Shown here piece by piece: positions 55,700 to 64,000 of a DNA stretch of 64,000 bases; the stretch's first letter is position 1, and each line of letters opens with the position of its first letter. Source of the DNA: Lentinus brumalis (taxonomy: Eukaryota > Basidiomycota > Agaricomycetes > Polyporales > Polyporaceae); the NCBI GenBank assembly GCA_001792895.1, contig MARA01000036.1, positions 310,001 to 374,000 of the forward strand, written 5' to 3'. The notes below the pieces were generated by a model. That model did not search any database and was not told the DNA's origin. It saw nothing but the letters and a program-made list of their open reading frames with translations. A program made the position numbers and the translations under genes.

Positions 55700-56700
55700 C
55701 GACGCGATGTGTTCAACTGGGCAAATCTGGGGAGACATGGGCGTGGACGTCACGGGAGGTGAGGCAGACCCGACGGTGCCTTGTTCTCTCGTGGACAGAA
55801 AGAGAGCGCGCCGGAGAGACGAGGAGCCGTGAGGGTCGTGTTGACGTCTGTGATTGAGACGCTTGGCTGACGAGACTCTGCTAGGTAGGCTGTCCTGGGG
55901 CCCTGTCACCGAGAGTTCGCGGGTGCTGGAGGGACAGAAGGAACCGGAGAGCCGCGAACAGGAATGATATGCCACGACTCCGAGTCGCTGCCGTGACGGA
56001 CGTTGGTCCACAATTCGTAATTTCCAGGCTAGTCGGGCTGTTCTGGGGTCCTGTCGCCGAGGATGCACGGGATTGCGAAGGGACGGCAGACAACGGGGAG
56101 CCACGAACAAGTACGAATGCCAGAGCGTGTTTCAGCGCGTCGTGTCTTTGGGTTATGTCACAGTATGCCAGAGTAAGCCACGCGTACTTAGTCTTCGATG
56201 TACGGCGTCCATACGGCGTTCATCTCTCCGGGCCGGGTTGACGCGGCTGACTGCTTGAAGCTGATGGTGCGATGTAAGGGCGGAGACTCGGGCAGACATG
56301 CGCGTGGACGTCACGGGAGATGAGGTAGATCCGACGGTGCCTTGTCCTCTCGGGGCGGGATAACAGTGAGCTGGAGAAACGGGGGTCGTGTTTCGAGGTT
56401 TGTGATTGAGACACGCTGCGCAGACGGTCCGGGGGTGCTGTCGCCGAGAGTTCGCGGGTGCTGCAGGAGCGCAGGGCATGGTGTGTGTGGGGAGAACAAG
56501 GACGAAGCGCCACGAGTTACGACCGCGACGGAGGTTGTGCGCCCCGCAGGCCTCGCTATACGTGTCAGATCGCGCTTCAGCACGATCGTGTCTTTGGGTC
56601 CTGCCACGCGTAGTCGTCGATGCACGGCGTCGAATCCGATACTGGCATTCACTTCGCCGGGCCGGTGCCGACGTGGCAGCATGAAGCTGATGGCTTGCAA
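55700..56700. repeat. Diverged direct repeat, two copies offset by roughly 450-560 bp
   Basis: GCGTGGACGTCACGGGAG begins at 55741 and in nearly the same form at 56302, followed in both by GAG(G/A)T..GACGGTGCCTTGT. CGAGAGTTCGCGGGTGCTG appears near 55909 and 56443. A second shared stretch (TCGTGTCTTTGGGT, then ACGGCGTC and CCGGGCCGG) lies near 56139 and 56585. Spacing between stretches differs, so the copies have changed by insertion or deletion. No coding assignment. Confidence 0.6.
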
Positions 56701-59246
56701 CGAGTCAGTGCAAGGAGTTGAGAGCAAAGGAGCGGAGCGACACGGACAGCTCAGGGAAGCACCTCCGTGGTCGGAGGCTCTGTAGCAGGCCGAGGGACGA
56801 TCTTCTGGTCGAAGGAGATACGTCATCAGGGGGAACCCAAGGAAGCAAAGAGACAAGGAAGCTCACAAGCACACACGCGTGCACGTACGGGCCGCCCATG
56901 CAGGAAGTCCTCGAAGTCCTCGAGCGCCGAGCTTCGAAGCACCACAGCCGCCGAGGTGATGTGAAGGTCCGGTACGAGGCTCCGAGGCGGCGCCCTGGAG
57001 AGGATCGCCGCTAGCGTGGCGCTGCAGGCTCTCGTTACGTCCTTGGAGTTTCTGTGGCTCAGCCACACTTTGTCCCTGACTGGGCAGAAGTCGGTGCGAC
57101 AAGCTCTAAGCTCCCTGCCATACTTGGGTCGGACGTCGTGCGCTCGGGGTAGCAGGGCAGAGGGCTGCCCTCGCCCTCGCCGTGGTTGTGGTAGCGTCGC
57201 CGCCACTGCGAGAAGTCGCGAAGATTCGCTGTGTCGGAAGGTGCCATAGGCCGGTCGCTCCGCCACGCACCCGTGGCGGCATCAAACCACAACAAACGCG
57301 GGCTGCCTTCGAACGGCCGCACGGTGCAGTAGCGTTGGCTACAGCCTCCGCCCCATGCTGCGCCTGCCTTCCCTTCTTGATTAACAGTGCTGTCCGGTGC
57401 TGATTTGCATATCGACAAAAGACGCGGTGAGACGCGCAGAGGCTCAGCTCGCAGGCCATGCAAATCGGATGTCGGAGCCTTGGATGGGAGGCGCAGATGC
57501 CAGCACGACACATGTGACACATCAACCTCCGCCGCGCTGCCTGGCATCTGCTTCGCACAATGTTCTTTTTTCGCGGAGCGTCCCGGGCCCGATCGAGCTG
57601 CAATGGGGCATCGCACCAGGCACGACTGCCATTGGGACGTGGAGCGACTTTGAAACCGAGATAACTGTGGAGCATCATGTGGTATGCGCATCCCTCAAGG
57701 TGCTGACTGGGACAGCGGGCGTGAGCGTAGACATGCCGCGGACAAAGATCCTGGACCGAACGTGTCGACGGAGCGCCGCGTTGTCCATGGAGTGGGGACG
57801 GAATTACTGAGAGGAGTGATGTGAGTGCAGGCGTCCTGACGATCTGCAGTGCCATATGCGATTAGGAGCATCAGAAGGCGCGCCTGGTCGGCTTGCACAG
57901 TAGGTTCGTAGTGGATAGCAAGATGGTAGGACGTGCTGCCTCTCGGGCCTTGCATCGAGTGTTGACCATGCCACCAAAGCTGTCCCCGGGGATTTGGAGC
58001 GGGGGACGCCTGTCTCTGATAGATAGATGCTCATGCGGCTCCAGCGCGCCAAGCGGGCACTGCGATGCGAAACGGATGCCAGCGCAGGTCCGCGCTGACA
58101 GTAGAAGACGCGTCTGTTGTGGTCGGGAGGGCATCAGCAGCAGCAAACGGAGCATGGGAGTAGGTTGGCGATTACCACGCACCGACTTCCCTGTGTCCGC
58201 TCTTCCTTCACTCAGTATCCTCTAGGCAAAAATCCGATAGCACTAGAGAATTCGGGTTGAGCTTGGCGCCAGGCTGAGGAAAAGGATTCGAAGGTGAGAC
58301 TGGCAGTACTAAGTAGACACTGCCGAATCCGCTGGCTGTACAGACAAGTCACCACAGGGCGGAGACAGATGCTTTCAGGGGTGGTCGGATAGTCTGATCC
58401 TCAGGCTTCAGGCCTGAGCATACACCGACCGCATCTGCTCGTCAATGGGATAATCGCGGTACTAGACATCACGCGCGTATGATGCAGGATGTGAATCCTG
58501 GGCACATCTGTCCGTGCAAGAGAACCTTGTCGGGGCGTCCAACTCTGGAAGCACATAGTAAACCGTATGGTAGGTTACTCACAACACAGATCGGCTCGCG
58601 TCTGCACGCGCGCATATGCCTTTCCCTAGCACAAGAACGCCCCGTGTTCCTGGCGGCGTGATAGTACCATCTCCGAGTACGCTCGCTGCGCCTTCCACGC
58701 GCTCTCTTCGCCCCTTTTTGCGGTCTTCTTAGCTTCAAGAACAGGAAGCACAATGCATGAGCTCCGGAGGTGGCTGAGCCTGAGTGGGACAGATGAAAGT
58801 CAGGTCCAAGGCGCGCGCGCGCCCAGACGACTGACCTCCGAGTCCGGAGTCCGCGCACCGCCCGCTCGACGACATTGATTGATGGCCTCCTCCTGCCCCC
58901 CCTCGCCTGCTTTCCCTCCGAACTTCCATCTCGTCATCCGGCTGTGCACAGCAGATGGCAGTGAGCAACCCCGGGCCATTGGAATAAGTCCCAGTCACTC
59001 CCGGACCCTCACCTTCCCTCACCGGCACCGTCACCGTCACTGCGACCAAAACCCTACTTGTTGTGGTTGAGTTCATTTGGCAAGCAGTTTCTGGATTAGC
59101 GGGGGCGTGCGGCCGCTCTCACTCCCTCGGAGGTACGTGCTACAAAATCTGCGGCTCACGCGCGGTCTGATTTACATACCATGCCCCTGCTCAGTTGCCT
59201 CTGAAGCCCGTCGATACACGCAGCCACACCGCGTCGTCAATCCACG
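56701..59246. other. 2.5 kb without a recognised gene
   Basis: Overlapping ORFs on both strands reach 249 codons (minus, 57106-57855) without motifs. One plus-strand stretch near 57580-57690 ('PGPIELQWGIAPGTTAIGTW') looks protein-like but starts without an ATG and I could not extend it. The promoter of the first C14 gene is at the right end. Confidence 0.35.
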
Positions 59247-61386
59247 ATGAAGATAGGAAAAGTGCTTCGCTCACCTCGTTCGACGGCTGAGGCTCCTCCA
59301 CCCACGTCCCCGCCATCACCGCCAAAACTCGCGCTCCTCATCGGTATCGACTACGTCGATGCTCCTGTAAACTCGGATTACCCCCCTTTGCGACGCGCTC
59401 GGAGCGACACGAAGGACTTCCGGGATCTCCTCATATGTACGTCTTTCTCAGTGCATCTTTCGCGCACGCGAATCCGAACCCCCGATTGCAGCGAAGTATG
59501 ACTACCTTCCGGAGAACGTCGTGATGATGCTGGATGAGGTGGGTATCGGGCCGAACCTGTGGCCGTCGCGCGCAAATATCGTGAGTACCTCTAGGTTGTG
59601 TCCCATCTCCAGTCGCTTCATAACGTCGCCAGCTCTATCAAATCAGAAGGCTCGTCAGCGGCGCGCAAGAGGGTAGTCGGTTTGTCTTTTTCTGTGAGTA
59701 GACTTCATCCCCCTTCCTACTCGCTGTCCGCCTCCTTATTCTTCTACCGATCCGACGTCTTGAATCGCTGACTATGACTGCAGTCTCTGGTCACTCCGGT
59801 CAGGTCGAGGACACGACCCACGAGGAAGACGATGGGTTCGACGAATGTGAGCATCAATTCTTATACACAGCGTCGTTCACTGCTCAGAAACTGCGAATCG
59901 CGATCTCCTTCCAGTCATGGTTCCCGTCGATCACGCGCAGCGTCCCGGCTACAAAACAAAACACAAGATGATCCTAGACAACAGGCTACGCGAGCGCCTT
60001 GTCGACCCCCTTCCTGTCGGGGCGCACCTGACTGCCATCTTCGACTCCTGCCATTCGGGAACGATGCTCGACCTCGACCACTACCTATGCAACAACGTCT
60101 ACTATCCGTGGATGGACCTCGGAAACCGAAAGCACAAGACGAAGTGGCTCGGCGTCCGTAGGAAGGATGGAGAACGTGAGGTTTCGATTACTCAGTAGCG
60201 CATCCGGATCTACTGACGTATATCATCTGTCACTCTAGGCATGAGCCAGTCAGATGTTAAGGTCATCACGAAGAGACACTCGAATCCGGATAGCAGGGAG
60301 AGGGCGCAGAACGCGTCTACCGCACCAACTCGAGGTTCGTCATACCCATTCCCCTTGGGATGTTACCACATTGACGCGATAGATATACTTCAGAGAACTC
60401 CCTCTGTAGCGTGCGCATCTATCAGCGCAGACGTACGAGCGAGAGCCAGATGGAGGTCATTAATACCTCGGTCGGCGTCACCGACGACGGCAAGCGGCGG
60501 CAGTTCTCGGTCTCGAGCAGGCGGGCGTCCGTGCAGTGCAAGCCGACGCTCAGCCTCGGTCAGGTGGCGGAAGGCGACCAGAGCATGCTGTCGCTAGATG
60601 AAGAAGACGCATGGCCGAGATGTTCCTCGCCAACTTCGATCAAGACGTGCTCAGGGTTCTGCGAAGCTGTCGACCCACCCCGGATGGACCTTCTGTGGTA
60701 TGCGCCTATCCCTGCGCGTGGCATATCTGGTTCCTGACGCCTTCGTAGCTTTCAATATCTTCGTGCCAGGATTCGCAGCGCACGTGGGAGTCGAAGAAGG
60801 GCTCGTTCACCCAGTGGCTCATCGAGCTTCTCCGTACGTCATCGTTCTCTGTATCTCGCTATGTCCGAGCTTAAGCTTACACCTCATCAGGACTCGAGCC
60901 GCACCAGCCTATCGGCAAGTTCCTGCAAGAGCTGACGTGAGTTGCCACCTCAGCCCCACTGTGCCGGATATCGCTGACAGGTACCCCTGCTGCAGCCACA
61001 AGATGTACGACCACGCGCAAAAGACGCATCGCTGGAGCCAGAGACAGAAGGACCACTACAAGATTACCCATCGGAGAGACGCATCGGATAGCACCCTTCA
61101 GAGCAGCAGCGCCACGGAAGCTGGAGAATCCGGAAAGCAGCTTGCTCACGCGCAGGTCCAGGTTCTGGAGCATGCTTTGGATAACTTGGACTTCGTGACC
61201 ATTCCGGAACCGCAGGTCCGTCCAGTACATATTTCTATCCTCATGCCATGTACTAACGGGCATCATGCGTTGCTTCTCCAGCTGGGTGCTCAGCATCGAG
61301 TAGTAAGTGCAGTTGTTTACTTGGGCAGAAGTTCAGAACTGATACATCGCGCTCACCAGGACTTGAACCAACCCATAACCCTATAA
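59247..61386 (+). CDS. Caspase-like peptidase C14 (metacaspase family), one-base frameshift
   Basis: Cysteine peptidase of the metacaspase type, associated with stress and cell-death signalling in fungi. Twelve exons: 59247-59436, 59492-59580, 59633-59693, 59784-59846, 59915-60175, 60239-60334, 60394-60697, 60749-60833, 60891-60936, 60981-61215, 61282-61302, 61360-61386. The fold starts with 'KLALLIGIDYVDA'; the catalytic His is in 'FFFSGHSGQ' and the catalytic Cys in 'AIFDSCHSGTMLDL'. The p10-like part has 'LSISSCQDSQRTWESKKGSF' and the tail 'DFVTIPEPQLGAQ..LNQPITL'. Within exon 7, near 60597-60606 (GATGAAGAAGACGC), one base is missing between '..MLSLDE' and 'RRMAEMFLANFDQDV'. With it, 492 residues close exactly. 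Whether the gene is broken or the base was lost in assembly is open. Confidence 0.85.
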
Positions 61387-63316
61387 CCCTCGGACGATGC
61401 TTTATGCATCTCATCATGCCACGAAACTCGAACCATTGGAGATCTACTGTACATCGTGAACCATTTACACGGGCCTTTCCGCCACATACTGTATTAGTAC
61501 CATACCTTGCGCTGCTCTCGCCATCACCGCAACGTCCTATTCACCTACAGTCGCCTTCGCTATTGCTATCGTTAACATACCATCCGCTAGACGATGATGT
61601 ACTATACTCACACATTTTGCACGAATACTTACAGGGAGTCATTGTTGTGCTTGCGCTGCGCCCCCCGGGTCCGCGTCGTATAGCGAGCGACTCATCCACG
61701 GTGGCCAAGCAAAGACCGTGGTGCCGCAGTTACTTTAGCGCTCAGTTGCTCTTGTTCTCGAACCACCACATCCTCGCTGACTATGATCTCTTCCAGTCCC
61801 CTGTAGTCTCCGAACTTGCTCCTAACTGCGTCACTCTGCATCCATGTACACTTTTACTTGTCTCCTGGGAATGGGATCCAAAGGCCTTACCTTGTTTTGA
61901 ATCGCATTGACCGTGTGCGGAAACTCGCGAAGGCTACGCAAGCTCTCTATATCGTGACGACGCCTCCGGGGCTACAAGATGGTCAAGGATCTGGTCGTCT
62001 CAGGCCTGACGTGCACTGTTTTCTGTGGAACGCTGCAGCCTCGAGGTCCTGGTGTATTACGTCTACTTGGGTGCGGGCTCTGAATCGCGCTTCGATTCTC
62101 GAAGCTCGCGTCGGCGAGCGTGAATTGGGTGGCTCGGAAGCTGCGAGATCGTCTTCTCGTCTTCGCGCGAGTGCGTTCGCGAGGAGGCCGCTGGACGTTG
62201 TGCGATGCTGGCCCCATGCGTTCTGCGGTGCCGTGCCTGGCAGACGACGTTTGCGTGGAAGCGTCGAGCCTGTGCCGTACCGCCGGAAATCTGTTGCGGG
62301 ACGATCCAGGTGAGTCGCATTTGTTTGACCTGATTGGGCGACAATCCACAACAGTAAGCTTGCCTTCGGCGAAGCTTGACATGCTCATCGCCGTCGTTCT
62401 GCGTGCGAAGGGTGGTGCCGATTGGCTGCCGCCCTCTACAGTCTCAATGTCGCATGATGCAGAGTAGCGCGTACTCAAGAAGCATTGCGCGGTGTCCAGG
62501 TCCGAGGTCTTGGAGTCCAGAAGGTGAGCTTCTTCCAGCTTTGTGTCGCGAATGTTCGGTCCGGGGATCTTAACATTCGGCCAGGGTGTCCCATCACGTT
62601 CGCGTGCGACGGTCTGGCCCTTGTAAACCTCATCACGCTCACTTGCATCTTGCTGTCACCCGTCGAACCACACTGTGCTCGGCTGTGCTTCCAATTTACC
62701 GCCGCCTTTGCGGCAGACAGTGCGTGTGGGCTTGTCGCAAACCGGCATGTCTGGCCTAGCGGTGCTCGGGCTAGTGCTGATGGCTTGAGTAGTTGCACGG
62801 GCGCCGCGCGCGGAGCTAGGGTGCGTTCCCGTATATTCTTCTACGTGGCAAGCATGTCTAAGGAACTTCGCTGAGTCTTTGCAGAGAATCTTCTTGCCCC
62901 CCTTTTGCTCGGCCCACGGGTGCATCCGCGTTTCAAAGTATCGCTCTACATGTCAACATTGCTGGTGTCCCTGCAAGCGATGCCTCAAGGCCTCAAGGCC
63001 TCAAGGCCACATGTTACGACCGTGCGCCAATTGACTGCTAGATGTGGAAATGGAGCTGAAGTCCGGTGGGAACGTCAATGCGCGCGAGGCGCACGCTCAC
63101 CACGCCCCCTTCCCGTTTCCTGATCCCGCTCCCTGTTCCTTCGGAAATTGCCCATGTACCGCCTTCCCAGATACAGCCTCTCGTTGCGTCGCTCAGAGAC
63201 GGACCACTAGTACATAAAGCATCGATGCGTCCACCGACTCTCTTCGTGGCCTCCCACACGCCCTTCGGGCCGATCGTCATTGCATCCCGTCCTCCTCCTG
63301 AGCCCCCCTCAACATC
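61387..63316. other. 1.9 kb between the two C14 genes, no gene recognised
   Basis: The plus-strand 168-codon ORF at 61404 lies right after the C14 stop and has no motif. ORFs at 61816-62313 and 62485-62874 also have none. A GGCCTCAA triplication lies near 62985-63010. I looked for a third C14 copy here and saw none. Confidence 0.4.
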
Positions 63317-64000
63317 ATGCCTTCTCTACACCACAGGCCGACTCGCAGCTCGACGTTGAACACGCTGAGGAGCATGACAAGCTCTCGCAAGCCGGTCCGC
63401 AAGGGGCTGGTCGTCGCGATCTCGTACAAGAACAGCCAGGTCCCCAGCGTCAAGAAGTTACACTCCCCACATAAGGATGCGAGAGATTGGCGGAACCTCA
63501 TGATCAGTGAGTCTATCTCTTCGTCTCGATCGCCGGGCAGCTATTCATCAATACTATCGCCCTTCGTCGTGCCTTTCCTTCAAGACAAGTACAACTTCGC
63601 TGAGCGAGATATCACGATGATGCTCGACGATGAAGATACTCCCCCTCATCTGCTACCGACGGAGGAGAACATAGTACGGCTCTTGCTACTCTTCCGCGTC
63701 TTCATAGCTTCTAAATCTCGATTGGCGTAGATACATGAGATCGAGGCTCTCGTAGAGGGCGCGCAACCGAAAGACCGGTTCATGTTCTACTGTCAGTGAT
63801 CACAGTCTCGGTCCTGATGCAAGCCGTTAACTAACCCATTCTCGTAGTTGCTGGCCACTCCACCCAGTCTCCGACGACGGATCCCGACGAGGTTGATGGT
63901 TTCGATGAAGGTACGCTCGCTCAGGCCATCGAGTCACGTATGCCGGACTGATGATGTTCGGCAGCCATCATAACTTATAGCCCGTCCGGACAAGACCACC
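63317..64000 (+). CDS. Caspase-like peptidase C14, second paralog, cut by the right edge
   Basis: Exons visible: 63317-63506, 63585-63673, 63731-63791, 63848-63910 and 63965 to the edge. Lengths of the first four (190, 89, 61, 63) equal those of the neighbouring C14 gene exactly. The start of the fold reads 'GLVVAISYKNSQVPSVKKL', diverged from the usual ALLIGI; the His box is 'FYFAGHSTQ' and the next exon 'AIITYSPSGQDH'. The catalytic Cys lies beyond the window. The ATG at 63317 is chosen because it gives the same first-exon length as the paralog; another ATG follows at 63374. Sequence identity with the neighbour is low, so the duplication is old. Confidence 0.8.

Noticed and set aside
57397..57810. 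137-codon plus-strand ORF as a gene
   Set aside because: It begins with GTG, only its middle looks protein-like, and I could not find an upstream exon or a family.

Overview
The window looks like nuclear DNA of a basidiomycete fungus of the mushroom/polypore group (Agaricomycetes). Genes are GC-rich and split by introns of mostly 45-75 nt with GTRNGY donors. The recognisable families are typical of such fungi: a HET-domain protein, a MUP1-like methionine permease, a DUF6533 membrane protein, an OTT_1508-like deaminase, a GH5 glucanase, a C2H2 zinc-finger protein, several DUF6699-type proteins and two C14 (caspase-like) peptidases. Family names come from remembered motifs; no search was run. 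Exon structures were built by hand and tested by whether splice phases close on a stop codon.

Layout. 1-16.9 kb is ordinary gene space: HET gene (cut by the left edge), permease, DUF6533 gene, a DUF6699 gene, the deaminase, the GH5 gene, a 541-bp hAT-like MITE with a perfect 8-bp target duplication (14812-15352), and a divergent DUF6699-like gene. 18.4-21.0 kb holds a zinc-finger gene and another DUF6699 gene. 21-27.7 kb has no gene I can name; it holds two sets of decayed tandem modules.

28.9-54.7 kb is the dominant structure: three head-to-tail copies of an 8.58-kb unit. I found no substitution between copies, and six homopolymer length differences account for the whole length variation. 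Each unit carries a 307-codon unrecognised gene, putative short-exon genes on both strands, and a DUF6699 gene. A decayed DUF6699 block flanks the array on the left and a diverged downstream block on the right, which maps the founding unequal exchange to a 47-bp interval. 55.4-59.2 kb is repeat-rich without a clear gene. 59.2-64 kb carries two paralogous C14 genes with identical lengths for their first four exons; the second is cut by the right edge.

Two cross-cutting points. Five single-copy genes each lack exactly one base relative to an otherwise perfect gene model, which together with the homopolymer differences in the array raises the question of consensus indels. Seven DUF6699-type loci lie on both strands in 46 kb, and the amplified unit carries one of them. 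HET, DUF6533, deaminase, DUF6699 and caspase genes belong to families that expand in fungal genomes, but nothing here ties them into one pathway.
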